Translations under genes and position numbers: made by a program
Shown here: positions 1 to 6,662 of the stretch, in pieces
Numbering within the stretch: position 1 is the first letter of the stretch
Layout: the number at the start of each line of letters is the position of its first letter
Assembly (NCBI GenBank): GCA_025716815.1
Contig: JAIXMN010000112.1
Location: 1-12,185 of the forward strand
DNA length: 12,185 nucleotides
Origin: Dichotomocladium elegans
Lineage: Eukaryota; Mucoromycota; Mucoromycetes; Mucorales; Lichtheimiaceae
Reading direction: 5' to 3'
The notes under the pieces: model-generated
What the model saw: only the letters and a program-made list of their open reading frames with translations
Databases searched by the model: none
Told to the model about the DNA's origin: nothing

Positions 1-56
1 GCCTTTAATATAGTATAAGTTCTCGGGTTTTAGGATTTACTTATACAAGGTTCAGT

Positions 57-72
57 CGCGCCTTAAGGCGCG
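57..72. repeat. GC palindrome (16 bp)
   Basis: CGCGCCTTAAGGCGCG is its own reverse complement and stands out as GC-rich in an AT-rich spacer. It follows an 8-bp inverted repeat (13-20 GTATAAGT with 39-46 ACTTATAC). The surrounding 1-117 holds no gene that I can support. It is probably a GC cluster of the kind scattered through the rest of the window. Confidence 0.6.
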
Positions 73-117
73 GCCGGTCTTGATTAATTTATTATTTTAG
101 TATAAGTAATAGACTAA

Positions 118-190
118 GGGGTTGTAACTTAATCGGTAAAGTTCCCGACTTTTAATCGGTATTATTAGGGTTCAAGTCCCTACGGCCTCA
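118..190 (+). tRNA. trnK: tRNA-Lys (anticodon UUU)
   Basis: A full cloverleaf can be drawn. The acceptor stem is 118-124 with 183-189 (GGGGTTG/CGGCCTC, with G-U pairs) and the discriminator A is 190. The D stem is ACTT/AAGT (127-130 with 139-142) and the anticodon stem is 144-148 with 156-160. The anticodon loop CTTTTAA has TTT at 151-153. The T stem TAGGG/CCCTA (166-170 with 178-182) encloses the loop TTCAAGT. The outermost anticodon-stem pair is a C-U mismatch, which mitochondrial tRNAs tolerate. UUU reads both lysine codons AAA and AAG. It lies upstream of nad4 on the same strand, with about 0.9 kb of spacer between. Confidence 0.9.
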
Positions 191-419
191 AATTTATTAT
201 AAAATTAACCTACTTTAAGTATAAGATTAGTAAAATTTCAACTAAAGTCGAGGGTTAAAACAAGTTTTTCTCTCTCGGCCTTTTCCCGGTTAAAGAAAAG
301 GAGATTTATCAATTAGCCCCGGCCCGGAGTTTTAAACAAAAACTAGGGGCCGGGGTGAATCCCCCCCTTTCGATTTACCTTTAAAGGGGGATTAGATGTT
401 AAACATATTTCTAGCCCTT

Positions 420-455
420 CCCCCGGCCCCTCTTTGGTTGAAGAGGGGCCGGGGG
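420..455. repeat. GC cluster hairpin, 15-bp stem
   Basis: Arm 420-434 (CCCCCGGCCCCTCTT) pairs perfectly with 441-455, leaving the loop TGGTTG. It is a compact GC cluster in an AT-rich spacer. Confidence 0.8.
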
Positions 456-663
456 ATGGTCATCGGCGGGCTATGCCCGCCCGAAGCCCTGGGTACTAAG
501 ACTAAAAGTCTAAAGGTCTTTGATAGCTATAATAAATCAATAAGTTCCTTCTTTTATCTTAAGATAAAAGGGGCCCGCCGGAACATGTCTCCCGCCTTAA
601 AAGATCAAGATCAAGATCAGGGGTAGTTCCGCCCGAGGACCCTAAAAACTTGTCACGAGACAT

Positions 664-693
664 GTTTTGTTAAAAACATGTTTTTAACAAAAC
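664..693. repeat. Perfect 30-bp palindrome
   Basis: The left half GTTTTGTTAAAAACA (664-678) is followed directly by its exact reverse complement (679-693), with no spacer. Unlike its neighbours it is AT-rich. It could extrude as a cruciform or fold as a loopless hairpin in RNA. Confidence 0.85.
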
Positions 694-775
694 GGGTGGA
701 ACAAGTACCCCTTAAAAGGGGCTAGGAAATAAAATTAATTAAAAGAGAATTAAAATAATTAATATTCTAAAATAG

Positions 776-818
776 CCCCAATTGGGCCCTCTTTAAGATT
801 AAGAGGGCCCAATTGGGG
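776..818. repeat. GC cluster hairpin, perfect 18-bp stem
   Basis: Arm 776-793 (CCCCAATTGGGCCCTCTT) pairs without mismatch with 801-818, with the 7-nt loop TAAGATT. The outer CCCCAATTGGG motif recurs in the hairpin at 6268-6300, so the two may share an origin. Confidence 0.85.
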
Positions 819-1115
819 TAATTTTCCCTAAAAAATAGGAATAGGAATTGGGGGGGCCTACGGCCCCTCTTTAAATTGGGGAAATAGAATTAAGAATATT
901 TTCTATTTTCTTTAAAAGTCATTAATGACTAACCTATAGGACATAAGTTCTTAGTTTAAAATTAGCCCTGGAGGGGGGTTCATCCCCCTTCGGGTGCAAT
1001 GCAAGTCCCCCCTTTAATTTAAAGGGGGGCTATAATTTTATAATTTATAATAACTATTATTAATTATAAATTATATTGTTCCCCTATTTAAAAGTTATTA
1101 TATAAAATTACAATT

Positions 1116-1556
1116 ATGATTTTATCACTATTGATTACACCTCTTTTAGGTGTTATTGGTGTTATCTTATCAGGAGAAAATTCATCTCTACAAAAAAAGG
1201 TAGCTCTTGCTAGTTCATTATTAACATTTGTTCTATCTTTAGTTCTTTGGGCTGGATTTGATTCTAATTATAACGGATTCCAATTTGTTAGTTCTTTCCC
1301 TACTATTACTACTAAAGAAGTAGTTGGAGTAGATGGTATTTCTCTATTTTTTGTTTTATTAACGACTTTTATTATTCCAATTTGTATTTTATCTAGTTGG
1401 GATAGTATTAAGACAGGAATTAAATATTTCTTAATTGCTTTCCTAGTTCTAGAAACTTTATTAATTGCAGTATTTGTAGTTCTAGATTTATTATTATTCT
1501 ATATTTGTTTCGAGAGTGTTTTAATTCCAATGTTCTTAATCATTGGTATTTGGGGT
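1116..1556 (+). CDS. nad4: NADH dehydrogenase subunit 4, exon 1
   Basis: Encodes residues 1-147 of Nad4, a proton-pumping, multi-pass inner-membrane subunit of respiratory complex I. The frame starts at an ATG after an AT-only leader and is strongly hydrophobic. Family landmarks are GVDGISLFFVLLTTFIIP and the conserved glutamate in the segment CFESVLIPMFLIIGIWG. Exon 1 ends at the Gly codon GGT (1554-1556). Joined to exon 2 the protein continues IWG-ARERKIHAAYQFFLY, as expected for fungal Nad4. The splice point is supported by intron base pairing. Intron bases GCCCTAA at 1575-1581 can pair with exon TTGGGGT, including the diagnostic U-G pair at the splice site. Full Nad4 would be 475 residues, a normal length. 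Confidence 0.95.
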
Positions 1557-1772
1557 GCAATTCTTTCTTAGAGTGCCCTAACTATCTTGCTATATGCGAG
1601 AATATCTCATAGATCATAATATACCTTCATGGTTACAATTATTATGATGAGACAACTCGCAGGTAACCAATTTTGGGTCCTCAGAGACTATATGCAAGAA
1701 ATTAGTTATTAACTAATTAAGACATAGTCCAGTATTGACTAAAACTAATTTAAATAAAAATTCTTCATTAGA

Positions 1773-1834
1773 CCTTTATCCCTCCTTTGGAGGGATAAAG
1801 GTTAAATTCCCGGGGCCTCCTTTGGAGGCCCCGG
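1773..1834. repeat. Two tandem GC-cluster hairpins with TTT loops
   Basis: Stem 1773-1785 pairs with 1789-1801 (13 bp). Stem 1810-1820 pairs with 1824-1834 (11 bp). Both have the same apex, CTCC-TTT-GGAG, so they look like two members of one hairpin family inserted next to each other in the intron extension. Confidence 0.75.
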
Positions 1835-1842
1835 AAATTAGA

Positions 1843-1929
1843 CCCGGAGGGGGGCCTACGGCCCCCTCCGGGTTAAGGTTAAGGTTAAGGTTAAGGTTAA
1901 ATTTCCGGGGGGCCTACGGCCCCCCGGAA
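1843..1929. repeat. GC hairpins with TAC loops flanking a (GGTTAA)5 tract
   Basis: Hairpin 1843-1872 and hairpin 1903-1929 share the apex GGGGCC-TAC-GGCCCC. The second is a perfect 12-bp stem, and the first has one bulged G. Between them lie five exact copies of GGTTAA (1871-1900). The same TAC-type apex occurs at 853-867 and, as its complement GTA, at 6268-6300. Confidence 0.8.
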
Positions 1930-2194
1930 ATTAGTTTTACTACTATTATTACTTATGTATGTAATTCAAAAAACTCATATTGAAGCTAGAATGTTATAAC
2001 AATCTTTAATCAAAACATGTAAACCTTATTATAATCAAGATGATACTGTAAATTTTGTTGTAACTTCTTGGAATTCTAATAGGTTAGATAGTCCAAGAAT
2101 TACAAATGTTTTAAGTAAACAGAGTAAATAATGAAGTATTTTTAACTGTTAATTCAAAACCAGTAGACTTGAAGCATCTAAAGTAGTTGGAAGA

Positions 2195-2250
2195 GATCCG
2201 GCCGGGCGGAGCCCGGCTGGATCAAGGAGGGCCTTCGGCCCTCCTCGATC
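2195..2250. repeat. Two GC clusters, each bounded by GATC
   Basis: GATC occurs at 2195-2198, 2220-2223 and 2247-2250. Between the first two is a hairpin, GCCGGG (2201-2206) with CCCGGC (2212-2217). Between the last two is a perfect 8-bp hairpin with loop TTC (2226-2244). Deleting one GATC plus both clusters (52 nt) restores a continuous frame across them, which supports insertion. Confidence 0.65.
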
Positions 2251-2282
2251 CTAAAACATTACAAAGAAATTATATTAATAAG

Positions 2283-2330
2283 ACTGGCCCCGGGGCGGGC
2301 GCGTCTTAATAGGGCCCCCGCCCCGGGACT
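2283..2330. repeat. GC cluster with 3-bp direct repeats (ACT)
   Basis: A 42-nt GC-rich block (2286-2327) with complementary ends CCCCGGGGCGGG and CCCGCCCCGGG is bracketed by ACT (2283-2285) and ACT (2328-2330). The bracket looks like a target-site duplication. The block carries in-frame TAA and TAG codons relative to the host frame. Confidence 0.65.
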
Positions 2331-2932
2331 TTATAATTTTGGAGTAAAACTTTAAATCAATTAATTACAGTTAATACTGTAGGAACTATTCCTACATATA
2401 GACCGTATAAATCTTATAATACTACAAAAGATGTTACTTTAAATTTAGGATTTGAATTAGAGTTATTACCCCCTTATTTAATTCATGTGTATAATGAAAA
2501 TAAAGAGTTTATTACAGTATTTGATTCTTTTGAAGAAACATATAAAAGACTAAATCCTAACAGATATAATAATTTAGTTAAATTTAAATTAGATAATGTT
2601 ATAATTAGTGATTATGTTAATAAAGAAAGATTATATAAATCAGATACTGGTAAAGTCTATTTAGCTTGGAACCCTTTAGTATCAATTAAATCAGGGTTAG
2701 AAGTATCAGTATTACTTGTTGATATTAGTTCAAATAAAGCATTCTATTTTGATAATAGAGTTGATGCTGCTAAATATATTAATGTAACTCCTCAAAATTT
2801 TACTTATGCATTAAAATCAATTAATCATGTATTCAAAGATACTCAATATAAATGTATTTTAGCTAAACCATTTTTAATTGATTACCCTGAATATTTAGGT
2901 TTAAAACAATTTGATTTATCAAATAATATCAA

Positions 2933-2972
2933 CCCCGGGCCCCGGGGGCGAGACCAGTGCCTCCGCCCGGGG
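2933..2972. repeat. GC cluster at the end of the intron frame
   Basis: A 40-nt block, CCCCGGGCCCCGGGGGCGAG then ACCAGTGCCTCCGCCCGGGG. Its reverse complement contains GGAGGCACTGGTCTCGC, which resembles GGCGGCACTGTCGC in the clusters at 6204-6237 and 7973-8008. It supplies the last unnatural residues of the intron frame (PGPRGRDQCLRPG). Confidence 0.6.
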
Positions 2973-3059
2973 AATTTATCAAATTAGAAATTCAAAGCTA
3001 ATTAATTGATTTAGGGATATAAGGGTTTGAAATTAGTTTTAGTTAATCAAAATCTTGAG

Positions 3060-4046
3060 GCTCGAGAAAGAAAAATCCATGCAGCTTATCAATTCTTCCT
3101 GTATACTTTATTAGGTTCTTTATTTATGTTATTAGCTATTTTAGTAATCTACTTTGAAGTAGGTTCTACAGATTATCAAGTATTAGCTGTAGCAGATATT
3201 AGTGAAACTCGACAAAGAATCTTATGGTTAGGATTCTTCTTATCATTTGCTGTTAAAGTTCCTATGATTCCATTCCATATTTGGTTACCAGAAGCTCACG
3301 TTGAAGCTAGCTTAGCTGGATCAATTATTTTAGCAGGTATTTTACTGAAATTGGCAGGTTATGGTTTCTTACGATATTCAATCGGTATTTTACCAGATGC
3401 TTCTGTATTCTTTACTCCTTTAGTATATTCTCTAGCAGTAATTAGTATTATTTATTCGTCTTTCACTACTTTAAGACAAATCGATCTGAAGAAAATTATT
3501 GCTTATTCATCTGTAGGTCATATGAATATTACTTTATTAGGATTATTTAGTAATACTATCCAAGGAATTGAAGGATCATTAATTCTTATGCTTGCACATG
3601 GAGTAGTATCTCCTGCTTTATTCATTTGTGTAGTAATTTTATATGATCGATATCATACTCGATTATTAAAATACTACCGAGGATTAACTTTACATATGCC
3701 AGTATGGTCAATTATGTTCTTCTTCTTCACATTAGGTAATATTGCAGTACCATTATCAGCTAACTTTGTTGGAGAGTTCATGACATTCACTGGAGCTTAT
3801 CAACAAAATCCAGTATTAACAGTATTAGGTGCATTAGCAATGATTTTAAGTGCTGGATATGGTATTTGGTTATATAATAGAACAGCATTTGGAGCACAAA
3901 GTAGATATTTAGTTCCATTAGGAGATATGAACCGAAGAGAATTTATGACATTATTACCATTACTAATTTTAATGTTTGTAATGGGAGTATTCCCTAATAT
4001 TTTCTTAGAACCAATGCATCTAGCAGTATCTAATTTATTAATCTAA
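3060..4046 (+). CDS. nad4: NADH dehydrogenase subunit 4, exon 2
   Basis: Encodes residues 148-475 of Nad4, beginning ARERKIHAAYQFFLYTLLGS and ending with a TAA at 4044-4046. Family landmarks are the conserved helix with FAVKVPMIPFHIWLPEAHVE, including the Lys and His residues of the antiporter-like proton channel. They continue with LLKLAGYGFLRY, KKIIAYSSVGHMN, LMLAHGVVSPALF and the late segment PLSANFVGEF. The open frame extends 5' to 3027, but those residues belong to the intron; the exon start is fixed by the P10 pairing and by protein alignment. There are no frameshifts. Codons are overwhelmingly A/T-ending, typical of a functional mitochondrial gene. Confidence 0.96.
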   Translation, partial: ARERKIHAAYQFFLYTLLGSLFMLLAILVIYFEVGSTDYQVLAVADISETRQRILWLGFFLSFAVKVPMIPFHIWLPEAHVEASLAGSIILAGILLKLAGYGFLRYSIGILPDASVFFTPLVYSLAVISIIYSSFTTLRQIDLKKIIAYSSVGHMNITLLGLFSNTIQGIEGSLILMLAHGVVSPALFICVVILYDRYHTRLLKYYRGLTLHMPVWSIMFFFFTLGNIAVPLSANFVGEFMTFTGAYQQNPVLTVLGALAMILSAGYGIWLYNRTAFGAQSRYLVPLGDMNRREFMTLLPLLILMFVMGVFPNIFLEPMHLAVSNLLI

Positions 4047-4649
4047 TTATTTAAGTTTATTCACCCCACTCCTTACCCCACCTCTTATAAATACCTTTAT
4101 AAGGTATAACCTAGTCAGTACCTTAGAAATACCTTTATAATGTACTGACAATGAAAATCAATATTTTGGATGTTTCGCTTATGCAAAATTTTACCATAGT
4201 GTTCTTAACCCTTGTACTACCTCTACTTATACCTATCTTGCCGATCGAAAGGGAGGGTTTAATTTAGATATGTTAGGTAGCCTAGAGCTACAAGATATTA
4301 TTTTTAAGTACCTTCGGATCTCTTATGAATTCTTTAAGTACGGTTGACCCCTTTCTTGACAGTAATCTTAAAGTGGCAAATCACGCTATTAGGTATCTAT
4401 GCTTTTTATAAGTTAGGTAAATATATGTTTGTCCTTTACGGTTTATGGAATTCATTTTCTTCCTTTGTGACGACGAATCATTTATTTGGTACGACTTTCT
4501 CCTTTCCAACTTTATTAGTGGCTTGGGCTACTAATAAGATTTATTCTATTATGGGGCCAGAGTCAGAGTCCTCAAGACTAAATATAATTTTAAGTTTTAT
4601 ATAAGTAACAATAAGATTTTAATTTCTGATATTTTCTATCAGAATATTA
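4047..4649. other. nad4-rns spacer
   Basis: A spacer of about 600 nt. It contains a 7-bp hairpin (4091-4097 with 4101-4107, ATACCTT/AAGGTAT) and a 14-bp direct repeat AAATACCTTTATAA at 4089-4102 and 4127-4140. It also contains an 8-bp inverted repeat GTCAGTAC/GTACTGAC (4114-4121 with 4142-4149) and, just before rns, an 8-bp hairpin TTCTGATA/TATCAGAA (4624-4631 with 4637-4644) that could mark rRNA processing. No tRNA could be folded here. It also holds one small hydrophobic frame, listed separately. Confidence 0.6.
4344..4604 (+). CDS. Small hydrophobic reading frame, function unknown
   Basis: An open frame of up to 86 codons between nad4 and rns. The frame opens after a TAA at 4335. The only initiator near its beginning is TTG (4344), and the first in-frame ATG comes later, in KYMFVLYG. 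The product would have hydrophobic stretches (WQITLLGIYAFYKLG, MFVLYGLWNSF, FPTLLVAWA) and could hold one or two membrane segments. It does not match Atp8, Atp9, Nad3, Nad4L or Nad6 as I know them. It uses codons such as ACG, GTC and AAG that are scarce in nad4. It may be a chance frame, or a fragment of a plasmid or foreign gene. Confidence 0.25.
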   Translation: MTPFLTVILKWQITLLGIYAFYKLGKYMFVLYGLWNSFSSFVTTNHLFGTTFSFPTLLVAWATNKIYSIMGPESESSRLNIILSFI

Positions 4650-6066
4650 AGTAAAAATTTAAACTTAGTTTCGAGTGAATGCTATCTAGGGACTTGACAC
4701 ATGCAAGTCGAATGCCAAACACTATGTGTTTGGACATGGCGAACGGGTGAGTAATGAATAGGCAAGCTACCCATAGGATTGGTGGAATACCAAATATCAA
4801 AAGGATAATTTTCCGCCTATGGATGTACCTATTGAATAGATTAGGTAGTTGGTAAGGTAACGGCTTACCAAGCCAATGATCTATAGTTGGTCTGAGAGGA
4901 TGATCAACCACAGTGGGAATGAAAAAGGCCCACACGAGCAAAGTATCGGCAGCAGTGAGGAATCTTGGTCAATGGCCGAAAGGCTGAACCAGTCACCTAG
5001 AAGGACGGATACATTAATTTGATAAAGTCCTAACGGAAAGGAGGATAATGACTGTACTTTCCTATTAATCCCGACCAATCTCGTGCCAGCAGTCGCGGTA
5101 ATACGAGAGGGGTAAGCATTATTCATCATTAATGGGTCTAAAGGGTACGTAGGCTGTTTCACAAGACTGTATTTGTTTCAAACTAAACGAATAAAAACTT
5201 TCCAGTTACTATGAAACTAGAGTGTAATGGAGGAAAGAGGAACTCCGAGAGTAGGGATGGAATCTGTTGATCTTCGGAAGACCGCTTAAGGCGAAGGCTT
5301 CTTTCTAACTAAACACTGACGCTGAGGTACGAAAGTATGGGGAGCAAAACGGATTAGATACCCGTGTAGTCCATACCGTAAACGATGAGTGTCTTAGATT
5401 GGTTATTAAATCAGTCTATAAATGTAGATTAAAGCACTCCACCTGGGGAGTACTGCCGCAAGGTTGAAACCCAAAAGTATAGAGGGTCTTGAAAACCAGC
5501 AGTGAAGCATGTTGTTTAATGTGATGATCCGCACAACATCTTACCACTCCTTGAATGTTACACAGGCGTTGCATGGCTGTCTTCAGTTCGTGTCGTGAGA
5601 TGTAAGGTTAAGTCCGCATAACGAACAAAACCCTTGCAATTAGTTAATTTCTAATTGAGTATCCAGTGACAAACTGGAATAATTAGGACTAAGACAAGCC
5701 CTCATGGCCCTTATGGAGTGGGCTACAGACGTGCTGCTAGGGGGAATACAAAAGGATCCAATAAGGTAACTTGGAGGTAATCCCCAAATTTCCCCTTTGT
5801 GAATTGAGCTCTGTAACTCGAGCTCATGAATTAGGAATTGCTAGTAATCGCGAATCACCACGTCGCGGTGAAATTAAAGCTTCAAGATCTACTAACTGCC
5901 TGTCACGGGCTGGGAGTAAGCTATACCCGAAGTTGTTGATTTTCTACAGAGTCATTATTAGTTTTAATAATTGATATCTGTAGAAATAGACATCCAAGGA
6001 TAGTAAACGACTGGTCTGAAGTCATAACAAGGTAGCCGTTCGGGAACGAGTGGCTGAATGGTTATT
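4650..6066 (+). rRNA. rns: Small-subunit (15S/16S-like) mitochondrial rRNA
   Basis: The universal landmarks occur in order: GACACATGCAAGTCGAA (4694), GTGCCAGCAGTCGCGGTAAT (530 loop, about 5083), GGATTAGATACCCGTGTAGTCC (790 loop, about 5351), GTGAAGCATGTTGTTTAAT (about 5502) and GTTCGTGTCGTGAGATG (about 5586). They continue with the decoding-site region GTAATCGCGAATCACCACGTCGCGGTGAA (about 5844, shown only in part by its two halves GTAATCGCGAATCACC and ACGTCGCGGTGAA), then GAAGTCATAACAAGGTAG (about 6018). The helix 45 hairpin GTAGCCGTTCG-GGAA-CGAGTGGC closes the 3' end. The length of about 1.4 kb is that of an uninterrupted fungal rns, and all landmarks are evenly spaced, so no intron is present. 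The stretch after the 790 loop, where AAACTCAAA..GAATTGACGG is usual, is diverged (AAACCCAAAAGTATAGAGGG). Both termini are estimates, within about 10-20 nt. Open frames inside are shadows. Confidence 0.95.
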
Positions 6067-6203
6067 ACCAAAAACACCCCCCCTTCCTCTTAATACCTTT
6101 AATTTACTTTATGATCCATTAATAAAAGGTGATGAAGATAATGAGTTTATCTATAAACTTATTTTAAAAATTATTTTTACCGTTAAACACAATACTCTAA
6201 AGT

Positions 6204-6237
6204 CCCGGGGCGGCGGCACTGTCGCTTCCGCCCCGGG
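6204..6237. repeat. GC cluster, CGGCACTGTCGC family
   Basis: The 34-nt block starts CCCGGGGCGGCGGCACTGTC and ends GCTTCCGCCCCGGG. It is almost identical to the reverse complement of 7973-8008, differing mainly at TT versus GC near the right arm. It is flanked by AAAGT on the left and AAAAGT on the right, possibly an imperfect target duplication. Confidence 0.75.
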
Positions 6238-6267
6238 AAAAGTGTAAAGTAAATCTTATATCAATTT

Positions 6268-6341
6268 CCCCAATTGGGGGCCGTAGGCCCCCAATTGGGG
6301 TTGGGGTTGGGGAAATTACCCCGGGCCCGGAGGGCCCGGGG
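6268..6341. repeat. Two GC-cluster hairpins
   Basis: The first is a perfect 15-bp stem, 6268-6282 with 6286-6300 (CCCCAATTGGGGGCC, loop GTA). The second is a perfect 10-bp stem, 6319-6328 with 6332-6341 (CCCCGGGCCC, loop GGA). A short G-rich tract (TTGGGGTTGGGG) lies between them. Confidence 0.8.
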
Positions 6342-6662
6342 CTATTTTGGTGATCATCTTTAATACCACCTCTGCAAAGCCATTCTTAATTATATAATTT
6401 ATACATGTGTTTGTTATTTATTACCCCTTTATTAAAGTGATTTATTGGACTTATACTCCTTGGACCTTGTTTATATATTAGTAAAGTTATTAATTAATAG
6501 AAATGCCTTAATTAAAGAAAAGACGATTAATTTGGTTTCAACTATGGATAAGCCATCAGTTTACTTACGATATCGCCACGAGAAGGCATTAATCTTGATA
6601 CCGTGGAAAGGGGAGAATATTTATTTTTAATCTATAATTATTTATAAAGGTTATCAGAAGTC

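Larger units (their letters stand above)
191..1115. other. Intergenic spacer rich in hairpins, no gene seen
   Basis: About 925 bases lie between tRNA-Lys and nad4. The open frame at 396-626 runs straight through GC hairpins, has no family resemblance and is not annotated. The region is AT-rich sequence broken by at least eight inverted repeats, listed separately where they are strong. Weaker ones are 317-326 with 346-355 (GGCCCGG type), 363-370 with 383-390, 465-471 with 475-481, 853-858 with 862-867 (loop TAC) and 1007-1015 with 1021-1029. An AT-only stem (1039-1050 with 1064-1075) sits just before nad4 and could be part of its 5' leader. No promoter could be recognised. Confidence 0.7.
1938..2987 (+). 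pseudogene. Decayed intron reading frame with NUMOD1-like repeats
   Basis: A broken reading frame fills the intron extension. The 3' part is open from 2337 to 2987. An upstream piece in the frame of 2171 reads LEASKVVGRD, stops at a GC cluster, then resumes as PKTLQRNYINKT in the frame of 2250. The frame is interrupted again by a GC cluster at 2286-2327 and a TAA at 2334. Three stretches resemble the NUMOD1/IENR1 helix-turn-helix repeats found behind GIY-YIG and HNH intron nucleases: around 2150-2280, around 2481-2560 (VYNENKEFITVFDSFEETYK) and around 2712-2870 (LLVDISSNKAFYFDNRVDAA, then KYINVTPQNF). No GIY-YIG, HNH or LAGLIDADG catalytic motif was found, so the nuclease half is lost or unrecognisable. 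The C-terminus runs into another GC cluster at 2933-2972. The family assignment is by eye and tentative. Confidence 0.55.
1557..3059 (+). mobile_element. Group I intron in nad4
   Basis: A 1503-nt intron follows exon-terminal U1556 and ends in G3059, as group I introns do. P1 is 1575-1581 paired with the exon end. P10 is GAGT (1571-1574) paired with GCTC at the start of exon 2 (3060-3063). The core R element (around 1675-1695, CAGAGACTATATGC) and S element (around 1718-1730, AAGACATAGTCC) are clear, and their P7 halves GACTA (1686-1690) and TAGTC (1725-1729) pair. The whole catalytic core therefore lies in the first 180 nt, and everything after it, including the decayed reading frame and seven or more GC clusters, sits in the 3' (P9-side) extension. 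Splicing activity is inferred. Confidence 0.88.
6067..6660. other. Spacer downstream of rns with GC clusters
   Basis: A spacer between convergent rns (+) and the cob transcription unit (-). It contains three GC clusters (listed separately), a GGGGTT-type tract around 6297-6312, and a small open frame at 6445-6630. That frame would give 61 residues from a TTG start, with the unrecognised motif KPSVYLRYRHEKALILIPWK. I cannot assign it, so it is left as possible relic sequence. No tRNA was found. Confidence 0.55.

Noticed and set aside
1..70. Possible tRNA: GCCTTTA at the start could pair with TTAAGGC at 63-69, with a GGTTCAGTC T-loop-like string.
   Set aside because: No consistent D, anticodon and T stems can be drawn. 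The 3' part is explained by the GC palindrome at 57-72.
396..626. 76-codon open frame in the spacer upstream of nad4.
   Set aside because: It runs through two GC hairpins and ends in a simple GATCAA-like repeat (DQDQDQ). There is no family signal, so it is a composition artefact.
1735..1983. 82-codon frame in the nad4 intron with LRLRLRLRL.
   Set aside because: It is a translation of GC hairpins and the GGTTAA repeat.
4639..5162. Two minus-strand frames and one plus-strand frame (5771-5974) within rns.
   Set aside because: They lie fully within conserved rRNA landmarks, so they are shadows of the RNA gene.
6050..6247. 65-codon frame across the rns 3' end.
   Set aside because: It starts inside the rRNA helix 45 region and ends in a GC cluster. 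It has no protein-family signal.
6445..6630. 61-codon frame downstream of rns.
   Set aside because: It has a TTG start, is short, and no family is recognised. It is mentioned only in the spacer description.
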